This document shows positions 1 to 7,093 of a DNA stretch of 10,998 nucleotides, piece after piece (the stretch's first letter is position 1; each line of letters begins with the position of its first letter). The notes under the pieces were generated by a model, which worked only from the letters and a program-made list of their open reading frames with translations, was not told the origin of the DNA and did not search any database. This stretch comes from Hemicentrotus pulcherrimus. Its lineage: Eukaryota > Echinodermata > Echinoidea > Camarodonta > Strongylocentrotidae. The stretch spans positions 16,864 to 27,861 of the forward strand of contig BEXV01002688.1 in the NCBI GenBank assembly GCA_003118195.1, in the 5' to 3' direction. Both the position numbers and the translations under genes were made by a program.

Positions 1-57
1 TAGAGACAGAGATAGAGGGGAGGGAGGGAAAAGGGGGCATGGAGGGAGAGGTAATCG
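1..57. repeat. GA-rich low-complexity tract
   Basis: Nearly pure purine sequence made of GAGA, GACAGAGA and GGGAGG runs on the plus strand. It begins at or before the window edge and adjoins the end of the reverse transcriptase fragment. A similar tract with the same AGAGACAGAGA word lies at about 10240-10340. No coding sense is visible. Confidence 0.8.
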
Positions 58-327
58 CTGCTTCAACGCCTGTATACATCATACCGCATGTATCTCATTT
101 ATATTAGCTTTTAAACCAAAAACTGCATTATATTCATCTAAAATGTGTAATGTACTGTTTAATTTTATTCCTAACCCGTTCAATGTTAGAAGAGTATCAT
201 CTGCATACTGAATTATTTTAAGTTGTCTATCACGTACGCTGAAACCAACAGTGGAATCGGATTTTCTAAACAAAAGACTTAGTATTTCGGCGCATACTAA
301 TAGGAAGATATAAGCTGACAGGGGATC
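58..327 (-). pseudogene. Non-LTR retrotransposon reverse transcriptase fragment
   Basis: Reading minus from 327, 82 codons are open and cover the middle of a LINE-type reverse transcriptase. The fragment starts in the conserved DPLS segment (residues 1-4), passes a hydrophobic FLLVCAEIL helix (about 8-16) and reaches the palm catalytic motif YADD (41-44, preceded by KIIQ). It ends in the FGLKANIN segment (70-77) that normally follows in these enzymes. The codon before DPLS, where family members carry a Gly of the QGDPLS motif, is a TAA stop (328-330). A TGA (79-81) interrupts the frame where related proteins usually carry Trp, and only a few weakly matching codons follow before the GA tract. 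Fingers, endonuclease and C-terminus are absent, so this is a dead 5'- and 3'-truncated copy. The clade (L1/Tx1, CR1 or I-like) cannot be settled from so short a piece. Confidence 0.88.
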
Positions 328-330
328 TTA

Positions 331-682
331 TGTTGTGCTTTATTAACGTTTACACTTGGTTTTCGATACCAACACAACAATCTAAAGCGCCCTCTAAATC
401 AAACTATCTAAAACAGTACTATCCCTTTTACGTTTTAAAAATATCCGGGATCGAGGGCTCTTCCCCCTGTACGCCTCTGTGCCCCCACCAGTTAACTTCA
501 CCCCGATTGTACATAACTATACTCACCGCGTCGCTCAATATGCGCGCCAAACTAAACATGAACAACCATACTTTGAAATAGATTAAACATATTACCCTGA
601 TAAATATTCTCAGAGTTCCGATAATACATTTCCGTATACGCAAAACATCAACAAATTTACTGTCATACTTATACTTAGTCAT
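331..682. other. Spacer with no recognised gene
   Basis: AT-rich spacer with a few C-rich patches near 465-500 and 684-703. A 92-codon minus-strand frame (428-706) covers much of it, but its conceptual protein matches no family I recognise and has no consistent motif. It also runs into the low-complexity start of the downstream repeat. I treat it as a chance frame. Confidence 0.5.
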
Positions 683-894
683 ACCCCCACCCCTCTCCCT
701 CCCCAATTATCCTTGTAGAACAGGTTTTATATATCATTAGGACATTTTCATGTATTTTACAGAACCTACATCACTTTATGCAATTTTTTTACATAAAAAT
801 ACAAGCAAAAAAAGAAATAAAAATGCTACAAAGTTCAACGTGCACCACACAGTGCCCTCACTTTTTAAAGGTAGTTTTAAGGGTCCCTTTTGTA

Positions 895-960
895 CATGAT
901 AAACGTTGTAATGTCTACAAAAGCATTTTGACATGCCTAATTATTGTTTACAGATAAAAA
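895..960. repeat. Internal ~70-bp unit, copy 1a
   Basis: Begins CATGATAAAC and ends CAGATAAAAA. Aligns to 1045-1117 with the shared skeleton CATGAT-AAC-TTG-AATGTCTA, then ATTTTGACA-GC, AATT and AGATAAAA. This shows an older duplication inside the larger repeat. Confidence 0.7.
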
Positions 961-1044
961 CCTTTCTTAAAGATCACATTGTGTAAGCCTCGCACAACAA
1001 AGTATTGCATCTGTTTCGTTATTGTATTAAGTATTATTCTTGCT

Positions 1045-1117
1045 CATGATGAACTTTGCAATGTCTAGAATGATATTTGACAAGCAAAATTGTAGGTATT
1101 TGTTTTCAGATAAAAAA
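1045..1117. repeat. Internal ~70-bp unit, copy 1b
   Basis: Second copy of the internal unit in the first large repeat. It begins CATGATGAACTTTGCAATGT and ends TTTTCAGATAAAAAA, and starts 150 bp after copy 1a. Confidence 0.7.
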
Positions 1118-1447
1118 CATATTATATCTTGGATATTCAGACTTGTTGCCTATTTTAAGCTTTCTGTGTATTTATTTAGAATCACTTGAGTTTTAAATAT
1201 ACTTGAAGTGTTTACATTACGCCTAAAAAAAGGCCTAAAGCGACTTCAACAAATTCGGTTTTCCTCATCAAACAAAGTGACTTTATAACCAAGAAGTAAG
1301 ACACTTAAACATGGGCACGGACACAATTTTGCGAAGCTTCATCCGTCGTTCATTGCAGAAATAATAATTTTACTTTTCGGGAGATTAGTTCTTGGATAAA
1401 ACAGTTTTCCTACTTAAACACTAACAATTTAAAGCATTGCATGCATA

Positions 1448-1972
1448 CACTGTTGCTCATTAAGTTTGAATATTTTTGTTTTTTATAATAACGTATAATA
1501 AATAAGGCAATTCGCGTTTTTTATGATATTTATTGTGTATAAAACCATTATGTTTTGTTGAACAATTCTTTCAGGTTATATTTCGGTAAAATGTATATTC
1601 CAAGGAAATTTACATTCATAACATAAATAAAATTGGCTACTCAAGATACAAGTATTGTTTAACTGTTGAGTTGACAGAAAACTAACAAATCTTCAATAAT
1701 TCATTTTTGATATTCATGGAAAGAAAAATAAAATACAGAAAAATATCATTTTTTTATGTAAACAAATTCTTGAACTGAAACCATTAACTTGCGAATCTAT
1801 TATTTCTACAATTTGAATCTGCAAATAAACTTTACGTTTTTGAAGTGATTTATAATCGTTGATATATCATCAGTTCTAGGGGGGGGGGGTGGATGGGGCA
1901 CCCCCAATTTCTCCCCAACCCCCTTACCGTAAAGAATCGCGCTGCACAAATGAAAATTGATGAAAGGAATCA
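1448..1972. other. Spacer between the two large direct repeats
   Basis: Very AT-rich sequence with no coding frame of note and no similarity that I can see to either flanking repeat copy. Near its right end are a run of ten G (about 1880-1889) and then C-rich stretches (CACCCCCAATTTCTCCCC and similar) leading into the second repeat copy. If the two copies were terminal repeats this would be the internal region, but no primer-binding site or coding remnant supports that. Confidence 0.5.
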
Positions 1973-2167
1973 CCACCCCCACCCTCCTCTCCCCAATTAT
2001 CCTTGTAGAACTGCTTTTGACATATTATTAGGACATTTTCATTTACGTAATGCAATTTTTTTTACATAGAAATACAAGCAAAAAAAAAAAATACTATTGC
2101 TACAAAGTTCAACGTGCATGACACAGTGCCCTCGCATTTTATAATAGTTTTAAGGATCCTTTTTGCA

Positions 2168-2233
2168 CATGATAAACTTTGCAATGTCTACAAAAGCATT
2201 ATGACACGCTAAATTATTGTTTAAAGACAAAAA
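2168..2233. repeat. Internal ~70-bp unit, copy 2a
   Basis: Begins CATGATAAACTTTGCAATGT. It is the counterpart of 895-960 within the second large repeat. Confidence 0.7.
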
Positions 2234-2317
2234 CTATTCCTAAAAATCACATTGTGTAAGCCTAGCATAACAAAGTATAGCATCTGTTTCATGATTGTAT
2301 TAATGATTATTGTTGCC

Positions 2318-2390
2318 CATGATGAACTTTGCAATGTCTGGAATGATATTTGACAAGCATAATTTTAAGTATTTGTTTACAGATAAAGAC
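2318..2390. repeat. Internal ~70-bp unit, copy 2b
   Basis: Begins CATGATGAACTTTGCAATGT and ends CAGATAAAGAC. It is the counterpart of 1045-1117. The start-to-start spacing of 150 bp from copy 2a equals that in the first large repeat. Confidence 0.7.
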
Positions 2391-2906
2391 TATATAATAT
2401 CTTGGATATCCAGACATGTTGCCTATTTTAGGCTTTCAGTTTGTTAATTTAGAAACACTTGAGTCTTAAATATACTTGAAGTGTTTACGTCACGCTTGTA
2501 AAAGGGTAAAAGTGCGGCCAATTAAATGCGACTTCAACAAACCCAGTTTTCCTCATCAAACAAAGTGACTTTACAACCAAGAAGTAAACACATTAAACAT
2601 GGGCATGGACAACATTTCGTAAAGCTCCATCCGTCTCCCATTGCGGGTCAGGAGATATAAAATAATGACACCCTTGTTACATGTCATATGGGGATCAGTT
2701 ACTCTAAATGTTCCAGAAGATTATTCTGGCTCTTGGATAGTACAGTTTTCCGATTTAAACACTAAAATAACAGTTTAAAACAATGCATGCATATTTATGT
2801 ATAACTATCTAACTAATAAGAGTGAAGAGGTGGACTACCAGACACTCCAGCTGTACTAAAGGGGATTACTCTGCCCCTCCTCACTTGTTCAGTTTACTAC
2901 ATGCAT

Positions 2907-3223
2907 TTATAGCTCTAAGCTAACAAGGCGTCTTCGAACTCTCAGAAGATAGCGACGTTCACAATCTTGAAATAGTTTACTCTCACTGGGGCTGCTAGGC
3001 GATGTCATAGATCTGGTGAGTTGATTGTAGATTCTGCTGCGATCTCGCTGTCTTCGAAGTCATCAACGGACATGCTTTGTTCCACCCTTGGTCGCTTTTG
3101 AAGATGACGTCAATTTAGTCGATAGAAACTCTCTCCTTCACCTTCTCTGGTGTATGCGCGAGATAATGAGGCTTTCTCGATGACGACCACTGGTGTCCAA
3201 ACCTTAGATTTTTGGTACACTCA
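2907..3223 (-). pseudogene. Retrotransposon integrase C-terminal region and polyprotein tail
   Basis: Continuation of the integrase after the inserted element. On minus, the first part (about 3223-3100) reads VYQKSKVWTPVVVIEK, then a stretch ending RRHLQKRP after an in-frame stop. This fits the small beta-barrel C-terminal domain of gypsy integrases, where a K-W-x-P-x-V-V-E-K core is followed by Y-R-R-N-R-R-H-L. A degraded hydrophilic tail follows and ends in RVRRRLVSLEL before TAA at 2907-2909. That basic segment next to the stop is typical of the end of this polyprotein class. Alignment is clear near 3100-3220 and near 2910-2950, and weak between. Confidence 0.75.
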
Positions 3224-3226
3224 CCA

Positions 3227-3534
3227 GGGTGGTTTTTCACAAAGATCCTTAGCTTAGTTATCTCTAACTTGGAATAACAATTATGGAAAGCCGCTTGCAT
3301 CTTTGAAAATATTTTGTAAAAGTAATTTTGAAAGGCATAACATGTTGATTAAATCAATGCATATTTGTTATTATCATGGGAGATTTCATGTTCTTCATGT
3401 GAAATTTATGAAAAGTCTAAAATACTTGAATTTTGCTTTTGAATATATTTTATTTTAACGCTACAAATGGCTCTCCATAACTTTTAAGTCCAACTTAGAG
3501 TAAAGTTCGACTTAGAATCTTTGTGAAACAGCCC
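3227..3534. mobile_element. MITE-like inverted-repeat element (308 bp) inside the retrotransposon
   Basis: The left arm (3227-3292) and the reverse complement of the right arm (3470-3534) align over about 65 bp. Both start with GGG, share TTTCACAAAGAT about ten bases in, then CTCTAA-TTGGA, and end in TTATGGA-AGC. Weaker complementarity continues inward, so most of the element could fold into a hairpin. The interior (3293-3469) is AT-rich and codes for nothing recognisable. CCA flanks both sides (3224-3226 and 3535-3537), consistent with a 3-bp target site duplication. On minus, the interrupted integrase sequence resumes on the far side after that triplet. GGG-starting inverted repeats with a 3-bp duplication are found in PIF/Harbinger-type elements, but their usual target is TWA, so the superfamily is uncertain. 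No transposase is present, so it would be non-autonomous. Confidence 0.82.
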
Positions 3535-3537
3535 CCA

Positions 3538-4377
3538 GGTTGCAACGGTGACAGGTCTCTTGAATCACTGTCATAGAACTGCGTTTGAGCAGGAGTTCTT
3601 GACGCACAGGTTGTGGCCCAAGTAGTCTGCCTGAAGTGGGTAACGTGTTGATGGTCCTTCTGCCATTCAGCGTTTGTACAGCCGATGGTAGCCCATCTTC
3701 TGTTGTGTATATATTGGCTTGAAGAGGTAAATGTACATCTTCAACTTCTTCTTCCGATTTCTTCAAAAGGGTTTTTAGCTAACTGCACAACTTTTTTCGG
3801 CTTTTCCATTTGACTGTGCGTATCTCAGAGAAGATGTTTTGTGCCTCAGTCCATACTTGTCACAGAACTGCTGATGTTATACTACTTGTTCTATCACAGC
3901 TGTGCCTGATGTACTTGTCCGTTTGTTGATTTTAAAGTAGCTGGAATAAAAGTCAATCAGGATGAGAAATGTAGACCCGACAATCTCTTACAGATCAATT
4001 CCGACTATTTGCCACGGTCTCTAAGGTAGGTCATGACAATGTATGCATTCTCCCTGGCTTCTGGCCCTATATGTGCAGCAAATCTTACATATTTAAACTT
4101 TCTATGTTATTTCAGCATTCATCTTTTCCCAGAGATATTGGTCTTTTCTACTCCTTGTTGACTCTGATGGAGTTTTTTTTTCTTCTAGCATGAGCTACCT
4201 CATCCTTCTAGATATGATCACTTTCTACATTTTTAAGAGTATGTCACAGCCGGTAGAGATCTCATCCTTGAACTGCCAGTATTGCCCGATATCTGCTTCT
4301 ATATGAGGTCTGTCTGGCTAGCCTTCTTTGACACTCTCTCCATCAGATTTAAAACACAGCACAAAGTCTGCTAAGGT
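3538..4377 (-). pseudogene. Retrotransposon integrase: zinc-binding region and catalytic core, broken
   Basis: On minus, a linker with QYWQFKDEIS and IISRRMR (about 4290-4195) precedes the integrase as it does in gypsy pol. The N-terminal zinc-binding region follows, with remnants LWEKMNAEIT and CKIC (about 4130-4075). The core starts with HCHDLP, then RPWQIVGIDL, where the Asp of GIDL is the first catalytic acid (about 4005). LILIDFYSSYF follows at about 3965-3930. The catalytic Glu is present in QSNGKAE (about 3797-3817). Between them, the segment that normally carries the second catalytic Asp (the SDNGPQF motif of the family) is missing: the frame passes from the helix after VIEQVV directly to FCDKYGLRH and KTSSLRYAQS. 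In-frame stops occur at least in GIDL-stop-E, at VV-stop-H and after CAVS. The last part reads NGRRTINTLPTSGRLLGPQ and stops at the inserted element. Confidence 0.88.
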
Positions 4378-5040
4378 TTATTTCTCCAAATGATCTAATC
4401 TAGCTGAAAACATTGGAAGATGATCTACCATGCATACTGTACTGCTATGTCTCTCTTCATCTTCTTCACTCTCTGGGATGAAGGCTCTGATAAGAGCATC
4501 AGCGATCATTCCAGCGCCTTTTTCTGTACTCCAAAACACAGTCATGTTTCTGCAGTTTCCGCAGCATTCTTTGTACACGTGGTGGAGTATCTGGAAGAGG
4601 CCTTTTCATGATCCACTCCAGCAGTATGTGATCTGACTTTAATACAAAAGATTTTATGAACACGAACTGGTGAAATTTCTCTACTCTACACAGCTGACAG
4701 TTCTTTTGCTATTTGTGCATGTCATTCTGACATTCAGTGAAGGCTTTGGATGCATCGGCCATCGGCTTCTCATTCTAATGGGGTAATGCACATACGCCAT
4801 TCTGTGGTGAATCTACACACCTACTACTAAAGACACAAGCAGGTCATAGTACTGCAGTATGAGAGCTTCTGTTACCAGTTTCTGCAATTTTCCGAAAGCT
4901 CCAGCCTGCTCAAAGGTGCATTAACCTCGGACAAGTTAGAAATAAACTTGCCCGGATAAATATTCATTCCGAGATACCTTTGCAGTTCTTTCTTGTTTGT
5001 CGGCTGCTGCATATTTTTTGACTGCTTCTACTTTCATGCT
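4378..5040 (-). pseudogene. Retrotransposon pol: reverse transcriptase end and RNase H, broken
   Basis: The minus-strand sequence enters this region at the very end of the reverse transcriptase: MKVEAVKKYAAADKQE, then (after a shift) KKELQRYLGM and KFISNLSEVNAPL (about 5035-4910). These match the thumb/connection segment that follows the polymerase core in gypsy pol. RNase H remnants follow: ILQYYD (about 4855), FHQFVFIKSF and LKSDH (about 4675-4625, with the conserved Asp of SDH kept), then PPRVQRML and LQKHD (about 4590-4540). The domain ends in MIADALIRAFIPESEEDEE (about 4505-4450), where this family has the conserved ADALSRA segment. No palm or YxDD motif exists anywhere between the protease and this segment, so the polymerase core is deleted. 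Several frame changes are needed to read through. Confidence 0.88.
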
Positions 5041-5164
5041 CTGGGTACACCACCAGCCTTGAACTTGACTTCCGCAAAAGCGATCTCAACTTTTGTTGTA
5101 CCAATGCTGGTTTGATATTACACTGGGCACTATTGTCCAGTTTAAATTCCTTTCTTGGAGCCAA
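5041..5164 (-). pseudogene. Retrotransposon aspartic protease remnant
   Basis: From an ATG at 5164 the minus frame reads EFKLDNSAQCNI (residues 6-17), the place where gypsy proteases have the active-site D-S/T-G-A. Here the catalytic Asp is kept (residue 10), but the next residues are N-S-A, so the motif is damaged. About 20 residues on, SSSRLVVYPEH (residues 34-44) matches the second conserved strand of the protease. Directly after this, at about 5040, the sequence jumps to the end of the reverse transcriptase, so the distal protease and polymerase core are absent. The sequence between the zinc knuckles and this ATG (about 5165-5316) is also retrotransposon-derived but poorly readable. Confidence 0.82.
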
Positions 5165-5316
5165 ACTCTAGTTCAAAAAACCAGTATTCTGAGCTCTCTG
5201 ATGACTTGATGACATCCACGAAGAAATCCTGCATTTCATCTTCAGCATCAACAGCATGCACTCACTTCTTACAACTAGCTTCTGCCCTTCTTTGCTGGTT
5301 TAGATAGTGATTTCTT

Positions 5317-5421
5317 GCAGAGAATTGGAAAGTGAATCGCCTTTTGGCCTCTGTTGCATTTCTTGCCATACGTTGGACACTTATTCTCGTTAGCCGCATG
5401 AGATTTCACACGGTACTTGCA
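5317..5421 (-). pseudogene. Retrotransposon nucleocapsid zinc knuckles, damaged
   Basis: The minus frame starts with CKYRVKSH and continues NKCPTYGKKCN to HFPILC. The family pattern is two linked knuckles with a C-P-x-Y-G-K bridge. The spacing of the second knuckle (C-x8-H-x4-C) is intact, but its second Cys is Gly. The same position in the first knuckle is Arg instead of Cys. Both can arise from a single base change in a TGC or TGT codon. Intact copies use these knuckles to package element RNA; this one could not bind zinc normally. Confidence 0.85.
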
Positions 5422-5461
5422 CCGAAGGGCAGTCTTACCACTCATTTGGGATTCAATGTCC

Positions 5462-6037
5462 GAACTCTGTGTAAATCTTGGGATTGAGCTTTGTCGAAGA
5501 TTGCATTTTCTCCTTTGAAAATTCTGCTGCTCTACAAAACTGAAGACATTTGCCCAGCGTCACCTCACACAGTAATCTCGCTCTAAACTCATCATCCCGG
5601 ATGCCACAAATGATTCTGTCATGCACGAATCAGAAGAGAATCGTGGAGATCACTGGAATTAAAATTGGCTCCAAGCAACTTCAAATCTCTCACGTACTGC
5701 CTCAAGTGTTTCACCACCGACTTGCTGGCGCGTGAAAGATGTATATGTATCAACAGTTGCATTCGTGGGTGGATTACAGTGTTTCTCATAGGCATCTAAC
5801 ACTGTTTTTAAGATGTTCTTATGGAGACCCTTAAGTACTAGGGGTTGACTCTTAGTGTCTTGAACAACTCTCTACCCTTTGCCCCCACGTGGTATCGGAT
5901 TTGTTTACCATATATCTTCCATCTACTGTGACAGACAAGTCAGGATAGAACTCAAACTCTTCCCTTCATAATTTTCAGAAGTGACAAAGAATCTTGGCTT
6001 CCAAATCCAAGGGTAATGGAGGCTTCAACTGATCCAT
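5462..6037 (-). pseudogene. Retrotransposon gag (capsid region), broken
   Basis: Starts MDQLKPPLPLDL at 6037, the usual kind of gag start in this gypsy group (a short M-x-x-L-x-P-P leader). After several frame shifts EFEFYPDLS appears (about 5955), in the position of the conserved W-K-x-F-x-x-Y-L capsid segment. KTVLDAYEKHCNP (about 5806-5768) and TFTRQQ-type sequence follow. The best preserved block is DRIICGIRDDEFRARLL through CLQFCRAAEFSKEK (about 5620-5510), ending at a TGA near 5456. Frames change at least three times and stops are frequent. Confidence 0.87.
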
Positions 6038-6097
6038 GCCACTTGTTATTCAAACCTCTTTTGGAAACCGAATAGTTGTGGTGTTTCTCAGCAGAAC

Positions 6098-6125
6098 GTT
6101 GTTGTTGTTGTTGTTTTTTTTTTTA
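6098..6125. repeat. (TTG)n microsatellite with poly-T run
   Basis: GTTGTTGTTGTTGTTG followed by 12-13 T. It lies just upstream (in minus sense) of the retrotransposon gag start and may mark the truncated 5' end of that copy or the A-tail of another minus-strand retroposon. Confidence 0.75.
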
Positions 6126-6365
6126 TTAAATTGGAATATGAAATTTCATCTGTATGATTCACATAAAGTTATTATAAACAAATGGTACATGTATAATGTA
6201 GTTCTTGTACAAAAATCCGATATTTTTTATTGGTTTTGTTGGTTTGGTTATATTTCTCGTATAAGAATTCAAATACATACAAGAATACAATTTAAAAATA
6301 TAATACAAATCAGGAATTAAAACGGCTGGAATGCTCTAATCAGAGTCATTATTAAAATGGCTCTA

Positions 6366-6404
6366 TTCTTCTTAGAGGTCCAGAGTTCTTCTTAGAGGTC
6401 CAGA
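6366..6404. repeat. Tandem duplication, 20-bp period, two copies
   Basis: TTCTTCTTAGAGGTCCAGA occurs at 6366-6384 and again, identically, at 6386-6404. The perfect match suggests a recent slip duplication. Confidence 0.9.
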
Positions 6405-6639
6405 ATTGTCACTTGTTAGAATCAAATACATTGACTGCATGGTGTGATTTTAATACAACTTGACTTTTATAATTTGAAATTGAGATTAATCATGTACGTC
6501 TCAAGACAATGAATGAAAATCGTTTTTATTTTTATTTCATTTTTTAATCGTGGACCTTTAAAAAAAAACTCCCCAAAGGTAACGTTTTAATTAATTTTTA
6601 GGTAAGGTTTAATTAATCTTTCACAAGCTTCAGGATACA

Positions 6640-6710
6640 CCCATACACACACAATTACAACCGCCCACACAAGCACACACACGCACGCACGTACCCTCAC
6701 GTACACACAG
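6640..6710. repeat. CA-rich microsatellite
   Basis: Interrupted (CA)n and (CACG)n runs: CCATACACACACA, then CACACAAGCACACACACGCA and CACGTACACACAG. Imperfect, so probably old. Confidence 0.85.
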
Positions 6711-6817
6711 CGTATACCAAGATCCAACCTAGTTGTACTCATTTGTCCTTGTCCTACAAGAAATTAGTCAATGAGACCCGATAAAGTCACGAGCCACCTA
6801 CAGGCGTTCAGTATTGA

Positions 6818-6880
6818 TATTGACCAATCACAATGTAGCAAAGCACTCAACCTAAGCGGCATTCTGACCAATTACAGAGC
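6818..6880 (+). promoter_or_regulatory. Pair of CCAAT boxes, candidate core promoter of the dehydrogenase gene
   Basis: TTGACCAATCACA (CCAAT at 6824-6828) fits the NF-Y consensus well. A second box, CTGACCAATTACAG (CCAAT at 6868-6872), follows in the same orientation 44 bp later. They lie about 220-270 bp upstream of a strong splice donor at 7093/7094 and about 1.3 kb before the first coding exon. Calling this a promoter is inference; CCAAT words also occur by chance. Confidence 0.35.
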
Positions 6881-6949
6881 ACCACAAACGTTAACGTTAA
6901 CATACAATGGACTAATGACCCTTTTCGAGAGAAACACGAATATCCCACA

Positions 6950-7093
6950 ATTCGTTTAATGAGGACGTTCTGAATAACTGTCTTCATTCTTGAGGAAGGT
7001 CACATGGGCAACGGTTCTAGGATTCGCCTTCATAGCTTTAGACGTCTATTTCCAAGTCTCCAGGCTCCCAGAAAGTAAATTATTACGTGACAG
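6950..7093 (+). other. Candidate non-coding first exon (3' end at 7093)
   Basis: CAG followed by GTAAGAG at 7091-7100 is a near-perfect U1 donor, and the first coding exon has an acceptor at 8130 with only untranslated sequence before its ATG. At least one upstream exon is therefore needed. This donor, downstream of two CCAAT boxes, is the best candidate I see. The start given is a guess and only the 3' end rests on a visible signal. Splicing 7093 to 8131 would remove a 1,037-bp intron. Confidence 0.3.

Larger units (their letters stand above)
683..1447. repeat. Direct repeat copy 1 (about 765 bp, family unknown)
   Basis: This segment matches 1973-2793 along its whole length with scattered substitutions and small gaps. 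Shared words in the same order include CCCCAATTATCCTTGTAGAA (near 701), CTACAAAGTTCAACGTGCA (near 825), CACATTGTGTAAGCCT (near 975), TCCTCATCAAACAAAGTGAC (near 1262) and the terminal GCATGCATA. It holds no reading frame of note and no recognisable transposase or reverse transcriptase. It could be a non-autonomous transposon, an ancient tandem duplication, or long terminal repeats of an unknown element. The copy lacks about 60 bp present near the end of copy 2. Confidence 0.85.
1973..2793. repeat. Direct repeat copy 2 (about 820 bp, family unknown)
   Basis: Same orientation as 683-1447 and colinear with it, starting in a C-rich stretch before CCCCAATTATCCTTGTAGAA and ending at the shared GCATGCATA. 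Copy 2 carries two insertions relative to copy 1: a short one near 2503-2525 (AAAAGTGCGGCCAATTAAAT) and a longer one at about 2645-2730. Divergence is substantial, so the duplication or paired insertion is not recent. The right end lies next to the retrotransposon remnant that follows. Confidence 0.85.
2907..6037 (-). mobile_element. Degraded Ty3/gypsy-type LTR retrotransposon
   Basis: On the minus strand the order gag - zinc knuckles - protease - RNase H - integrase can be followed from an ATG at 6037 to a terminal stop at 2907-2909. This is the domain order of Ty3/gypsy elements (integrase after RNase H, unlike Ty1/copia). It most resembles the group annotated in invertebrates as 'K02A2.6-like'. 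The copy is dead: there are many in-frame stops and frameshifts in every domain, the reverse transcriptase core is missing, and a small inverted-repeat element interrupts it at 3227-3534. Without that insertion about 2.8 kb remains, shorter than a full gag-pol of this group. Flanking LTRs were not found. The sequence after the stop (about 2797-2906) has a purine-rich stretch on minus near 2874-2882 that could be the polypurine tract plus a scrap of 3' LTR. Upstream of the gag ATG a microsatellite begins within about 65 bp. Confidence 0.92.
6038..6730. other. AT-rich spacer with microsatellites
   Basis: Holds a (TTG)5-6 run followed by about 13 T at 6098-6125, a duplicated 19-bp word at 6366-6404, and a CA/CG-rich microsatellite at about 6640-6710. 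A 94-codon plus-strand frame (6036-6320) is AT-driven, with homopolymer residues and no recognisable domain; I do not call it. No LTR of the neighbouring retrotransposon was found here. Confidence 0.6.

Noticed and set aside
330..581. 83-codon plus-strand open frame
   Set aside because: Overlaps the minus-strand frame, has no motif and no supporting splice or promoter signal.
428..706. 92-codon minus-strand open frame
   Set aside because: No recognisable domain, and the 5' part is translated from the C-rich low-complexity start of the large repeat. Length is within what chance gives in this window.
683..2793. The two large repeat copies as LTRs of the neighbouring gypsy element
   Set aside because: Both copies lie on the same side of the element, no copy is found beyond its gag start, and there are no TG...CA ends with adjacent primer-binding site.
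3115..3300. 61-codon minus-strand open frame
   Set aside because: It spans the boundary between the inverted-repeat element and the retrotransposon, so the frame is an artefact of the insertion and in the wrong frame for the integrase C-terminus.
4420..4636. Two overlapping plus-strand frames
   Set aside because: Antisense shadows of the retrotransposon RNase H region, which is readable on minus.
5550..5735. 61-codon plus-strand frame
   Set aside because: Antisense shadow of the gag capsid region on minus.
6036..6320. 94-codon plus-strand frame rich in Leu, Phe and Ile
   Set aside because: Derived from T-rich and TTG microsatellite sequence; the hydrophobic run comes from poly-T, not from a real membrane segment.
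6771..6959. 62-codon plus-strand frame
   Set aside because: No motif; the region is better read as promoter-like sequence with two CCAAT boxes.
7000..7020. X-box-like word GTCACATGGGCAAC as an RFX site
   Set aside because: Only partial fit to the consensus and no ciliary gene nearby; too weak to annotate.
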